Source of the DNA: Neobacillus mesonae
GTDB lineage: Bacteria; Bacillota; Bacilli; Bacillales; Cytobacillaceae
Reading direction: 5' to 3'
Length of the DNA stretch: 64,000 nt
NCBI RefSeq assembly: GCF_023715155.1
Contig: NZ_JAMBNQ010000001.1
Coordinates: forward strand, 124,001 to 188,000
Shown: one piece after another, positions 1-8,756 of the stretch
How the letters are laid out: the number at the start of each line of letters is the position of its first letter
Numbering within the stretch: position 1 is the stretch's first letter
The notes under the pieces: model-generated
What the model saw: the letters and a program-made list of their open reading frames with translations, nothing else
What the model was told of the DNA's origin: nothing
Database searches by the model: none
Position numbers and translations under genes: made by a program

Positions 1-128
1 CCTGCGGCAAAACAAAAGAAATTGAAACATGTCCAATGGATGCTTTGATGGAGAATTTAAAGGGGTATGAAATTTCGGGCCATAAATTTGAAATTTACGG
101 CACCTGCCCTGAATGTCTTCAACAATAA
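1..128 (+). CDS. zur: Fur-family metalloregulator, C-terminal end (Zur-like), partial
   Basis: Only the last 41 codons are inside the window, read from base 3. They show CGKT with EIE just after it, then a [18 protein letters not shown] tail. The paired cysteines (CG near the left edge, CPEC at the end) form the structural zinc site typical of Fur, Zur and PerR proteins. Family membership is clear. The choice of Zur rests on its position next to yqfW, ispG and yqfZ, as I recall for B. subtilis zur. The DNA-binding half lies outside the window, so the metal sensed cannot be judged here. Confidence 0.8.
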   Translation, partial: CGKTKEIETCPMDALMENLKGYEISGHKFEIYGTCPECLQQ

Positions 129-160
129 AAACAGCTTGCGGAGGCAAGCTGTTTTTTATT
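129..160 (+). terminator. Intrinsic terminator shared by zur and yqfW
   Basis: A 10-bp stem (AACAGCTTGC / GCAAGCTGTT) with a GGAG loop is followed by a T-rich tract on the plus strand and preceded by A-rich sequence. It can therefore end transcription from both converging genes. Confidence 0.85.
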
Positions 161-759
161 TATTTTGAAAAGGCCATCTGATAGGTTCTTTTTTCCTGGT
201 GGAGCCAATTGTCCACCCATTCCGCAGCTTCATTCCAATTATTCACACGGATAACTCCGTTCGGAATTGCATCTTGATTATACGGAGTGTTAAATAATAT
301 GACAGGAATTTTGCATTCCTCGTGTATTGCTACTGCATTATCATGTTTGTCCTCAAAAAAGATATCGATATGATGCTTTTTTACTGTTTCAACCTTATCA
401 TGAGACCCAATTAGTTCAATATGGTGAAAGGTAATTCCATGTTTGATAAACCAATTTTGGGTGACATCCATTAAATGAGGACCGCGAGCACTGATGAAAA
501 ATAATTCATGTGCCTTTTTCCATTTATTTAAAGCCTCCTCTGCACCCAATGCAATGGGGGATTCTTTATAGATCACTGGTTCATTTTTGGAAAACCATTC
601 AGCAAAGGCCTCACTTGAAACATTAACGAAAGGTGTTAAATCATATTGATCTATTTCCTCATAGGTAAGGTTTAAGTTAAAAGCCTCATTAATAAAAGGG
701 ATCATAGACGTCGGACAAGTAACAGTCCCATCAATGTCAATGCCAAAATTTTTCTTCAT
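160..759 (-). CDS. yqfW: 5'(3')-deoxyribonucleotidase-like HAD hydrolase (YqfW)
   Basis: 199 aa. The N-terminus carries the HAD nucleophile motif DIDGT (D8 and D10), a later FFISARGP segment gives the second motif, and FFEDKHDNA supplies the acidic metal-binding end motif. This is the pattern of the 5'(3')-deoxyribonucleotidase NT5C group, cytosolic enzymes that dephosphorylate (deoxy)nucleoside monophosphates. AAGGTGA lies a suitable distance before the ATG. It converges on the zur-like gene and shares its terminator. The substrate is inferred from the family and cannot be read from the sequence. Confidence 0.8.
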   Translation of the reverse strand: MKKNFGIDIDGTVTCPTSMIPFINEAFNLNLTYEEIDQYDLTPFVNVSSEAFAEWFSKNEPVIYKESPIALGAEEALNKWKKAHELFFISARGPHLMDVTQNWFIKHGITFHHIELIGSHDKVETVKKHHIDIFFEDKHDNAVAIHEECKIPVILFNTPYNQDAIPNGVIRVNNWNEAAEWVDNWLHQEKRTYQMAFSK

Positions 760-940
760 CTTGCTTTCACCTTCATTTACATTACATTACTTTTAATTTT
801 ACCAAAGAAAATTTTATGATAAAGAACTTTTTTTGAAAAAATGCAATGATTCACTATTTAAGACAAATATTAACATAGTAAAACAAGTTGAATAGCAAAG
901 AATAATGAATGCTCCTATTACTGAAAGCGAGGGATGCTAA

Positions 941-1477
941 TTGGCAGAGAAAAGTGACAATCATGTACAGGAAGCCTTTGAGGGTTCCTCTATTGGTGAA
1001 GGAATTCCAAGTTATCCTTCACAGATGAAAGAGGAAACAGCTTCTGAATACGAAACACCTGTACCTGCACAAACCTCAAGCTTTAAGGAAGAAACCGCCT
1101 CAGAGATTGGTGCACCAGTACCGTTAAGGGTCTCACTTAAGAAGGACGACATTCCGCAAAGAGGAGCGACTGTTCCAATTCGTTCAAGAAATCACCAGGA
1201 AGAAACAGCAGCGGAAATAGCAGCTCCAATTTCTGTCAACCGTGGAAGAGCTAGGGATGAAGACAGGGAAAGAGCTGAAGGTGGAGCGGGTTTAGGAACA
1301 GTAGCTTTAGCATTATCTATATTATCGCTGTTTGTATTGCCAATTCTTTTTGGTGCTGCAGGGATTGTACTTGGGATTGTTGCAAGACGCAGAGGTGCCC
1401 AAAGGCTTGGCGCATGGGCAATTGGTATTGGAGCGGTATCGATTATTATCGGTATCTTTATTCTTCCATTTTTTTAA
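941..1477 (+). CDS. yqfX: Repeat-containing two-TM membrane protein (YqfX-like)
   Basis: 178 aa from a TTG start. The only nearby ATG (934) runs into a stop, while a GCGAGGG site sits in front of the TTG. Residues 1-110 are hydrophilic and hold about four imperfect repeats of 19-21 residues built around EETASE..x.PVP. A basic/acidic linker follows, then two hydrophobic helices (about 118-145 and 155-178) separated by a VARRRGAQRLG turn. The two-helix end resembles DUF4190-type small membrane proteins and B. subtilis YqfX, which sits in the same place. Function is unknown. The long repeat domain is probably outside the membrane bilayer. Confidence 0.75.
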   Translation: MAEKSDNHVQEAFEGSSIGEGIPSYPSQMKEETASEYETPVPAQTSSFKEETASEIGAPVPLRVSLKKDDIPQRGATVPIRSRNHQEETAAEIAAPISVNRGRARDEDRERAEGGAGLGTVALALSILSLFVLPILFGAAGIVLGIVARRRGAQRLGAWAIGIGAVSIIIGIFILPFF

Positions 1478-1498
1478 ACTGGCCATATTTTGGCTAAA

Positions 1499-1532
1499 AG
1501 AAAACCCGGTATTTTTACCGGGTTTTCTTAAA
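1499..1532 (+). terminator. Intrinsic terminator between yqfX and ispG
   Basis: An 11-bp stem AAAACCCGGTA / TACCGGGTTTT with a TTTT loop, flanked by A and T runs. It works for both converging genes and overlaps the 3' flank of ispG. Confidence 0.9.
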
Positions 1533-1533
1533 T

Positions 1534-2643
1534 TTACTTTGTTATCTGTTCTTCTTCTGCTTTTTTCTTAAAGTATTCTTCAGCGATCTGATCAATTTCC
1601 TTTTTCAATTCCTCGACCATTTGAGCTTCAGGTACTTTCCGCACAATCTTTCCATGTCTGAACAAAAGACCTTCACCACGAGCACCGGCAATACCGATGT
1701 CGGCCTCACGTGCTTCTCCAGGTCCATTCACTGCACAGCCAAGAACAGATACTTTAATTGGTGCTTTAATGTTTTGGATATATTCCTCTACTTCATTAGC
1801 AATACTGATTAAATCGATTTCAATCCTTCCGCATGTTGGACAGGAAATCAATGTAGCTGCATTTGATGAGAGATGGAATACTTTTAACAGTTCACGTGCT
1901 ACCTTAACCTCTTGAACAGGGTCGGCACTTAAGGATACGCGAAGGGTGCTTCCTATTCCTTTATTGATAATGGCTCCCAGACCGGCAGCACTTTTTACAG
2001 TGCCGGAAAATAATGTTCCTGATTCTGTAATCCCTAAATGCAGCGGATAATCAAAGGTACGTGCAGCTTTTTCATATGCTTCAATGGCAAGATTAACATC
2101 TGAAGCTTTCATGGAAACGATGATATCATGGAAATCCAAGTCTTCAAGTATTTTAATGTGATGGAGAGCACTTTCCACCATACCGTCAGCAGTCGGGTAA
2201 CCGTATTTATCAAGGATTTTCTTTTCAAGTGAACCGGCATTTACTCCAATCCGAATTGGGATTCCTTTTGCTTTAGCAGCTTTTACAACTGCCTCAACTT
2301 TTTCCCGTCTGCCGATGTTACCAGGGTTGATACGGATTTTATCCGCACCACCCTCAATGGCTTTCAAAGCAAGCTTATAATCGAAATGGATATCAACAAC
2401 AAGCGGGATATTGATTCGTTTTTTGATATCTGCAATTGCGTTGGCAGCACGTTCATCCGGACATGCGACACGGACGATTTGACAGCCGGCATCTTCTAAG
2501 CGTTTAATCTCCGCAACCGTTGCATCCACATCATGCGTTTTAGTTGTAGTCATACTTTGAATAATTATTTCATTATTACCGCCGATGGTTAAATTGCCTA
2601 CTTTAACCGGACGGGTTTTTGAACGATGTATTATTTCACCCAC
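1534..2643 (-). CDS. ispG: 4-hydroxy-3-methylbut-2-enyl diphosphate synthase (IspG/GcpE)
   Basis: 369 aa, the usual length of the bacterial two-domain form. It makes HMBPP from MEcPP in the MEP isoprenoid pathway. A TIM-barrel domain comes first ([33 protein letters not shown]), then the [4Fe-4S] domain with SCPTCGR and [12 protein letters not shown] supplying the cluster cysteines and glutamate. The start is GTG with AAAGGGGCG upstream, and it aligns with the known N-terminus of Bacillus IspG ([11 protein letters not shown]). It is monocistronic between two intergenic gaps. Confidence 0.97.
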   Translation of the reverse strand: MGEIIHRSKTRPVKVGNLTIGGNNEIIIQSMTTTKTHDVDATVAEIKRLEDAGCQIVRVACPDERAANAIADIKKRINIPLVVDIHFDYKLALKAIEGGADKIRINPGNIGRREKVEAVVKAAKAKGIPIRIGVNAGSLEKKILDKYGYPTADGMVESALHHIKILEDLDFHDIIVSMKASDVNLAIEAYEKAARTFDYPLHLGITESGTLFSGTVKSAAGLGAIINKGIGSTLRVSLSADPVQEVKVARELLKVFHLSSNAATLISCPTCGRIEIDLISIANEVEEYIQNIKAPIKVSVLGCAVNGPGEAREADIGIAGARGEGLLFRHGKIVRKVPEAQMVEELKKEIDQIAEEYFKKKAEEEQITK

Positions 2644-2793
2644 GTGTAATTCGCCCCTTTAAATGAATTCTAAATATAGGGATAAAAAAACAAATCTATA
2701 TCATTGTATCAGTGTTTTATCATTTTTACCATGATTATGGATTTCTTTATATTGTTAATTCGACCTTGACACTTATCCAGTTCTAGGCTTTTC

Positions 2794-3132
2794 TTATTTT
2801 GAGTAATCCGGGAAATGATATGTAATGCCTATTTGGATTTTTTCAGGGTCTTTGTCTGGATTTAACTTTTTAAAATCATTTATTAATTGGCTGATCGATA
2901 CCGGGAGTGATTTGCCTAATTGGTGTTCAACAATAGAAATAACAGTTTGTCCAGGTTTTACCTCTGCATTAAATGAAGGTATTACCGTTTTTATTTTTGG
3001 TGTGTTTTCACTAACTGATGTTTCTTGATTTGGATTTACTGCGGAGTATGAAGGAAGAGTGCCGACGGTTAAATCGATATAAATAACATAAATGACTAAA
3101 ACGGCAAATAGGAACCCTAATAATTTTTTCAT
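2794..3132 (-). CDS. yqfZ: Membrane-anchored LysM-like protein (YqfZ)
   Basis: 112 aa. I place the start at the internal ATG (MKKLLGFLF) because GGAGG lies exactly 8 bases before it; the longer reading frame has no such site. One N-terminal membrane helix (about 4-20) is followed by a low-complexity linker and a short C-terminal domain with V.PGQTVISIVE, INDFKKLNPDKDP and IQIGITYHFP, which resembles a LysM fold. The protein probably faces the cell wall. It corresponds in position to B. subtilis yqfZ. Confidence 0.75.
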   Translation of the reverse strand: MKKLLGFLFAVLVIYVIYIDLTVGTLPSYSAVNPNQETSVSENTPKIKTVIPSFNAEVKPGQTVISIVEHQLGKSLPVSISQLINDFKKLNPDKDPEKIQIGITYHFPDYSK

Positions 3133-3196
3133 CGGACAAGCCTCCATATGGGAATTAGTACAAAGGTATGCTTGTCCACTTCTAAATAGAACCAAA

Positions 3197-3230
3197 AATA
3201 AAAAACATCCCATTTTTTTAGGATGCTTTT
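3197..3230 (-). terminator. Terminator of yqgB, overlapping its stop codon
   Basis: On the minus strand GCATCC, a loop containing the yqgB stop codon, and GGGATG form a short stem followed by TTTTTTATTTTT. Confidence 0.7.
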
Positions 3231-3991
3231 TTTGGTCTCGGTATTTCTTTAATCGCAAGAAGTAATACGATGATGGCGACAACCCAATTGATTAAAAATG
3301 TATTTGGAACAGTTGTTTTTAATGCAGCCATTACAGTGAAAAAGAGGGTTGGAAGTGTTTCACTATAGGCAGCCATTCTCCACAAATGCCGATAGGTTAG
3401 TTTTCTTCCTGTCATATTTTTAAGAACTAAACCAATTAGTGCCAGTATGGAAACTTCAATAAAACTGGATGCACTAGAAAATAGATAAATAAAAATAGAA
3501 ATAACAGGGATGATTATACCTTTTAGTCCGCTAATACTATCGATTAAATCAATAAGTTTTTGATTATTGATGTTTAATCCTTCCATCATAGAATAGGGGT
3601 AAGGATCACTTTGTCCGCCTGCAGCTAAAACAAATTCATCCTTCAATAGTGCAAAAGCATTCCCCGCATCAGCGACATCTTCCGCTGAAACGGTTCCAGT
3701 AGGATCAAGAAAAAAAGTAAATCCATCATGATTCTTTGTAACCGGGACTTCTGTTTTTGCTGTTAAATGACCGTTATGAATAGAAAAGTCAGGCGCCTCG
3801 TCTTGAATAAATGTTTTTGCGGTATCGAGACCAGAGGATAATGCCGTACTCATATAAATAATAGTAGGAAGGATGGATATGAAAGTTAAAAGAAATACAT
3901 ATAAAATGGTTTTTCCTATTCCCTGAAAGCGGAAATAAGCAATATCCTTCGGAGAATAAATACTTTTCACGAGCTGCTTAAATATATTCAT
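3218..3991 (-). CDS. yqgB: DUF1189 family membrane protein (YqgB)
   Basis: 257 aa. The ATG at 3991 is preferred over the GTG nine bases upstream, because the AAGGTGGT site overlaps that GTG. A hydrophobic segment near residues 25-50 (FLLTFISILPTIIYM) is followed by a large extracytoplasmic region (about 55-155, with a PTGTVSAEDV stretch). Three to four helices complete the C-terminal half. This layout matches the DUF1189 family, as does the position next to yqfZ and sodA. Function is unknown. Confidence 0.75.
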   Translation of the reverse strand: MNIFKQLVKSIYSPKDIAYFRFQGIGKTILYVFLLTFISILPTIIYMSTALSSGLDTAKTFIQDEAPDFSIHNGHLTAKTEVPVTKNHDGFTFFLDPTGTVSAEDVADAGNAFALLKDEFVLAAGGQSDPYPYSMMEGLNINNQKLIDLIDSISGLKGIIIPVISIFIYLFSSASSFIEVSILALIGLVLKNMTGRKLTYRHLWRMAAYSETLPTLFFTVMAALKTTVPNTFLINWVVAIIVLLLAIKEIPRPKKAS

Positions 3992-4279
3992 AAAGACCAC
4001 CTTAAAATAAATTCATCTTTTTATTTTATCCTTTGTCAAGACTATATACAAGAATTTAACTATACTGAAAAGGCTGAATGAGAAAATTTAAAGTGCTTGA
4101 GAATATTATTTATTAAAATGGATACTTTAAATATGGTGAAACCCAAGCTTATTATTTGAATCTTATGGTTATCTTTGGTATCTTTTAAGTAAAGCTTTAG
4201 AAGAATTCTTAAATCATAATTAATTTAAGAATTATGACTAGAGCCCTAAAAAATTCATATTACATAGGAGGAATTTACC

Positions 4280-4888
4280 ATGGCTTTTGAATTACCGAAA
4301 TTACCTTATGCAGAAGATGCACTTGAACCACACATTGATAAAGAAACAATGAACATTCACCACACTCGACATCACAACACTTATGTAACAAATTTAAACA
4401 ATGCATTAGCCGGTAACGAAGAATTGCTTTCTAAATCAGTTGAAGAAGTAATCTCTAATCTCGATGCAGTTCCAGAAGCAGCTCGTACTGCAGTACGTAA
4501 CAATGGCGGCGGACATGCTAATCATTCACTTTTCTGGACTATTCTTTCTCCAAATGGCGGCGGAGCACCAACTGGTGAATTAGCTGATGCAATCAATAAT
4601 AAATTTGGCAGCTTGGATAACTTTAAAGATGAATTTGCAAAAGCAGCTGCAGGCCGTTTTGGTTCAGGCTGGGCTTGGCTTGTTGTAAACAACGGCGAAT
4701 TAGAAGTAACAAGCACACCAAACCAAGATTCTCCATTAATGGAAGGCAAGACTCCAATCTTAGGCCTTGACGTTTGGGAGCATGCTTACTACCTAAAATA
4801 TCAAAACAAACGTCCTGATTACATCAGCGCTTTCTGGAATGTTGTAAACTGGGATGAAGTGTCAAAACGTTACAGCGCAGCAAAATAA
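4280..4888 (+). CDS. sodA: Manganese superoxide dismutase
   Basis: 202 aa, full length. It disproportionates superoxide in the cytosol. The four metal ligands can be placed at H27, H82, D164 and H168 ([12 protein letters not shown]), and the C-terminal FWNVVNWDE is typical. GGG at 76-78 and the GSGWAWL segment agree with the Mn/Fe SOD family; Bacillus SodA uses manganese. AGGAGG stands 8 bases before the ATG. Codon use is strongly biased (GGC, CGT, AAC), as in a highly expressed gene. The 288 bp upstream is long enough for its own promoter, but I cannot point to a convincing one. Confidence 0.97.
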   Translation: MAFELPKLPYAEDALEPHIDKETMNIHHTRHHNTYVTNLNNALAGNEELLSKSVEEVISNLDAVPEAARTAVRNNGGGHANHSLFWTILSPNGGGAPTGELADAINNKFGSLDNFKDEFAKAAAGRFGSGWAWLVVNNGELEVTSTPNQDSPLMEGKTPILGLDVWEHAYYLKYQNKRPDYISAFWNVVNWDEVSKRYSAAK

Positions 4889-4901
4889 TCTAATGATTAT
4901 A

Positions 4902-4935
4902 TAAAAAAGGCAGCCTCGGCTGTCTTTTTTATTTT
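4902..4935 (+). terminator. sodA terminator
   Basis: AAAAAAGGCAGCC / GGCTGTCTTTTTT stem with a TC loop and a long T tract. Confidence 0.9.
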
Positions 4936-4998
4936 CGTAAATGAATAAGAACATCTGCCTTGTTGAAAACTACCTCTTAAGAAAAAGGGGAGTTTTAG

Positions 4999-6222
4999 AT
5001 GGCAAAAAGATTTAAATTACTAGGTGATGTTGAGTTAACGAAGGATTTAACATTATTACTTTTTATTGGAGGCTTATATTCATTAAGTGTAGCCTTATCT
5101 AATACATTTGTGAATATATATTTATGGAAGCAAACAGGTAAGTATTCCGATTTGGCACTTTACAATCTTGCAATCGTGATCTTACAGCCATTAACCTTTA
5201 TTTTGGCTGGGCGCTGGGCGAAAAAAATCGACAGAGTGATTGTGCTTAGAATAGGGGTAATTTTTTTAGCGCTTTTTTATCTTTCTGTATTAATGACGGG
5301 GACACGAGCAGCTGATTTTCTATTGCTATTGGGCGGCCTTTTGGGAGTAGGGTATGGATTTTATTGGCTCGCTTACAATGTGTTAACCTTTGAAATTACC
5401 GAACCTGAGACAAGGGACTTTTTTAACGGTTTTCTAGGGATTTTGTCTTCCTTTGGAGGAATGATTGGTCCGATTGCTGCTGGGATTATTATCACGAGGT
5501 TTGAACAGTTCACAGGTTATACGTTTGTGTTTGGAATATCTTTAGCATTATTTGCCTTAGCTGTTTTTTTGAGCTTTTCATTAAAACCGCGGCCAGCACA
5601 TGGCAGATACTGTTTTACAAGGATTTTCGAAGAGAGAAAACAAAATGAAAATTGGCGTCTCGTAACAAATGCACACTTTTTTCAAGGTTTAAGGGAAGGG
5701 ACGTTTTTATTTGTCATCTCGGTATTTGTTTACATATCTACAGGAAGTGAAATGGCTTTAGGTACATATGGCCTTTTAAATTCGGGAATCTCATTTATTG
5801 CTTACTTTCTAGCCTCCAGATTGATCAAAAAGAATCTACGCAAAAAGGCTATTCTGATTGGCGGAGTTTTGCTCTATGCGGCTGTAATCTTAATTGTATG
5901 GGAAGTAACGTATTTAAAATTAATGATATATGCAGGTATTATTGCTATTGCCTATCCGCTTCTCCTAGTCCCTTATATTTCCACTACATATGATGTCATT
6001 GGACAAGGGTGGAAGGCAGCTGAAATGAGAATTGAATATATCGTGGTCCGGGAGATTTTCATCAATATTGGCAGGATTGTATCCATACTTGCCTTTTTGG
6101 CTGCAATTACATTATTTAATGAAGAAAAAAGTATTCCCATCCTCCTATTAGTTTTAGGAGCAGGACACACACTAATTTATTTTTTCATGAAACGAGTTTC
6201 TTTACCTGTACCAACACGATGA
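4999..6222 (+). CDS. yqgE: MFS-type membrane transporter (YqgE)
   Basis: 407 aa with about 11-12 hydrophobic helices. An AGRWAKKIDR loop after helix 2 matches the cytoplasmic loop motif of the major facilitator superfamily, and a longer hydrophilic loop near 198-220 separates the two halves. AAAGGGG lies before the ATG. It sits between sodA and pbpA as yqgE does in B. subtilis. The substrate is unknown. Confidence 0.8.
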   Translation: MAKRFKLLGDVELTKDLTLLLFIGGLYSLSVALSNTFVNIYLWKQTGKYSDLALYNLAIVILQPLTFILAGRWAKKIDRVIVLRIGVIFLALFYLSVLMTGTRAADFLLLLGGLLGVGYGFYWLAYNVLTFEITEPETRDFFNGFLGILSSFGGMIGPIAAGIIITRFEQFTGYTFVFGISLALFALAVFLSFSLKPRPAHGRYCFTRIFEERKQNENWRLVTNAHFFQGLREGTFLFVISVFVYISTGSEMALGTYGLLNSGISFIAYFLASRLIKKNLRKKAILIGGVLLYAAVILIVWEVTYLKLMIYAGIIAIAYPLLLVPYISTTYDVIGQGWKAAEMRIEYIVVREIFINIGRIVSILAFLAAITLFNEEKSIPILLLVLGAGHTLIYFFMKRVSLPVPTR

Positions 6223-6249
6223 GTCAATTCGGCTCATCGTATTTTTTTA
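6216..6249 (+). terminator. yqgE terminator
   Basis: ACGATGAG / CTCATCGT stem with a short loop followed by ATTTTTTTAC. The stem begins inside the last codons of yqgE. Confidence 0.85.
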
Positions 6250-6392
6250 CGATAAAAGTATAAAAATGACTGACTAATGAGTTTGCACTTTTCTATTAAA
6301 AATTGGCAAGCGTTCATCATAGAAAAATACTTCTAAATCGGCTAAAATAGAACATGTTATGAAAACCAATGAAAAGGATGTGTTGATGACCA

Positions 6393-8513
6393 TTGAATAA
6401 AAAGAAAAAAAAGAAAAAGTCACATGTTCCTTTTCGATTGAACATGTTATTCTTTGCTGTATTTTTACTTTTTTCCATCTTAATTCTTCGTCTTGGCACG
6501 ATACAAATTGTATTTGGTGATGATTTTAAGCGAGAAATTCAACGGACAGAGGATATTACTGTAAGCAATCCTGTGCCAAGGGGAAAAATGTACGACCGGA
6601 ATGGAAATGCTATTGTTGATAATACGCCATTGAACGCAATTACTTATACAAAAAGTCAAAATACAAGTCAAACTGAAATGGTGGAAACGGCAGAGAAATT
6701 AGCCAAAGTTATTGATATTGACACGAAAAAAGTTCGTGACCGTGATAAAAAAGACTACTGGCTCATCAAAAATCCTAAGGAAGCAAAAAGTTTGATTACA
6801 GAAAAAGAATGGGCCTTATATGACGACAAGAAATGGGATTATAAGAAGATTTATAAATTACAGCTTGAGAGAATTCAAGATTCTAAGATTAGTCATTATT
6901 CAAAAGAGGACCTCGAGTCTATTGCTATCTTTAAAAAAATGAACAGCGGTTATGCTTTAGCACCTCAAATTATTAAAAACGAGAATGTGTCTGCAAAAGA
7001 ATTTGCCGCTGTCAGTGAAAATTTAGAGAATCTTCCAGGTGTAGACACAACGACAGACTGGGAAAGAAAATATGTGTTTGGTGATACATTAAGAACTATT
7101 ATAGGAAAAGTTTCGTCTTCAGCGGAAGGACTGCCTAAAGAGGATTTAGAAAAATACATGGCTCGTGATTACAGCCGAAATGATCGTGTGGGTAAAAGCT
7201 ATCTTGAATATCAATATGAAGATGTATTACATGGTCAAAAGGCAAAGGTGCTTAATAAGACCGATAAGGCTGGAAATGTGTTATCACAAGAAGTTGTCTC
7301 GGAAGGTCAGCGTGGAAAAGACCTGGTCTTAACGATTGATGCAGAACTTCAGAAAAAGGTAGAAAAAATCATTGAGGATGAGATGTGGAAGGCGAAGAGT
7401 CAGTATGGCAATACAGCTCTCATGGATCGTGCTTTTGCCATAATGATGGATCCGAATACTGGAGAAATCTTGTCACTTGCTGGTAAAGAGCTCATCCGGG
7501 ATAAGAAGACAGGGAAATTAGAAATGCAGGACTATGCTCAAGGGACATTTACGACCTCCTACAACGTTGGCTCTGCGGTTAAAGGGGCAACCATTTTAAC
7601 AGGATATAAAACAGGGGCGATTCATCCAGGGGAAACATTAGTGGATGAACCGATAAAAATCGCCCACACCCCTGTTAAGAAATCATGGAGGACTTTTGGA
7701 AGAATAAGTGATATTGAAGCACTTAAAGTTTCTTCAAACGTGTATATGTTTAAAACGGTTATTAAAATTGCAAATGGACATTATGTGCCAAATCAATCAT
7801 TACCAATTGATACATCAGCATTTAATACGATTAGAAGATCATTCAGCCAATTCGGACTTGGTGTCAGGACTGGAATTGACCTGCCAAATGAAATGACTGG
7901 TTTTCCAGGTTCCGAAACGATTCCAGGTAAATTGATGGACTTAGCCATCGGCCAGTATGATACGTATACACCAATTCAATTGGCTCAATATGTATCGACG
8001 ATTGCTAATGGCGGAAACCGGATGCAGCCGCATGTTGTTAAGGAAATCCGGGAACCAATTTTGGATAATAATGAATTAGGCCCAGTGATTGAAGAAATCC
8101 AGCCTAAAGTGTTAAACCGCTTGGATATGAAGGAAGAATGGATAAAGCGGGTGCAGCTTGGTTTCCATATGGTTACACAGACCGGCGGTACAGCAAGCTA
8201 CTTAAACGGTGCTTCCTACGATCCTGCCGCAAAAACGGGAACAGCTCAAGCCTTTTACTATGGTTCTGACCGCAGTAAATGGGGTACACCTGTAATGAAT
8301 TTAAGCTTGGTTTCCTTTGCTCCTTATAATAATCCGGAAGTCGCTATTGCTGTCGTGGTTCCATGGGCCTATCAAGGCAACACTGGCCCGGGTATTAATG
8401 GTAATATTGGCAAGAGAGCTTTGGATGCCTATTTCGAATTGAAGAAAGAGAGACAAACTGCTAAAGGGAAAAAAGCGGAAGACCAAAATAATGAAACAAA
8501 TCAGTCTAACTAA
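6393..8513 (+). CDS. pbpA: Class B penicillin-binding protein 2A (transpeptidase)
   Basis: 706 aa, a monofunctional transpeptidase that cross-links peptidoglycan during side-wall growth. A TTG start gives a lysine-rich N-terminus, then one membrane anchor (about 17-40), the PBP dimer domain (about 55-310) and the transpeptidase domain. Active-site motifs: SAVK at 394-397, SSN at 447-449 and KTGT at 614-617. The start region is an A-rich tract (codons 2-9 almost all lysine), and the GGATG ribosome-binding site is unusually far away (about 12 bases). This suggests modest or regulated initiation. Confidence 0.93.
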   Translation: MNKKKKKKKSHVPFRLNMLFFAVFLLFSILILRLGTIQIVFGDDFKREIQRTEDITVSNPVPRGKMYDRNGNAIVDNTPLNAITYTKSQNTSQTEMVETAEKLAKVIDIDTKKVRDRDKKDYWLIKNPKEAKSLITEKEWALYDDKKWDYKKIYKLQLERIQDSKISHYSKEDLESIAIFKKMNSGYALAPQIIKNENVSAKEFAAVSENLENLPGVDTTTDWERKYVFGDTLRTIIGKVSSSAEGLPKEDLEKYMARDYSRNDRVGKSYLEYQYEDVLHGQKAKVLNKTDKAGNVLSQEVVSEGQRGKDLVLTIDAELQKKVEKIIEDEMWKAKSQYGNTALMDRAFAIMMDPNTGEILSLAGKELIRDKKTGKLEMQDYAQGTFTTSYNVGSAVKGATILTGYKTGAIHPGETLVDEPIKIAHTPVKKSWRTFGRISDIEALKVSSNVYMFKTVIKIANGHYVPNQSLPIDTSAFNTIRRSFSQFGLGVRTGIDLPNEMTGFPGSETIPGKLMDLAIGQYDTYTPIQLAQYVSTIANGGNRMQPHVVKEIREPILDNNELGPVIEEIQPKVLNRLDMKEEWIKRVQLGFHMVTQTGGTASYLNGASYDPAAKTGTAQAFYYGSDRSKWGTPVMNLSLVSFAPYNNPEVAIAVVVPWAYQGNTGPGINGNIGKRALDAYFELKKERQTAKGKKAEDQNNETNQSN

Positions 8514-8522
8514 TAAAACATG

Positions 8523-8564
8523 TGAAAGAGACCTGTCTTTAATTTTGAGACAGGTCTCTTTTAG
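8523..8564 (+). terminator. pbpA terminator
   Basis: AAAGAGACCTGTCT / GAGACAGGTCTCTTTT, a long stem with a short A/T loop and T-rich tail. Confidence 0.9.
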
Positions 8565-8626
8565 TATGTAAAGGATGCATACTTCATTCTATTTTATAAA
8601 ATAATATAATAAGTTTTATATCTCGA

Positions 8627-8699
8627 TTTACAAAAACTCAATATAAATTTACACAAACTTTACAATTGATTAAAACTCCGTTTACAGTAGTACTTTATT
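8627..8699 (+). promoter_or_regulatory. Pho box array and promoter region of the pst operon
   Basis: TTTACA occurs exactly at 8627, 8648, 8659 and 8681, with a looser TTAAAA at 8670. The last four sites are therefore spaced 11 bp apart, one helical turn. This is the known layout of PhoP-phosphate binding sites in Bacillus (TTAACA-like repeats about 11 bp apart). A -10-like TTTATT or TACTTT lies at 8691-8699, directly after the last box, as expected for activation by PhoP. The sites are seen in the sequence; PhoP control is inferred. Confidence 0.8.
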
Positions 8700-8756
8700 C
8701 TTAGACTTGTAAGACGGACAAACTTAACAACCAATACCTTAGGGGGAATAAAGCAA

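Noticed and set aside
4097-4126. TTGAGA-N18-GATACT as the sodA promoter
   Set aside because: The -10 match is poor and the sequence is A/T-rich, so a chance match is likely.
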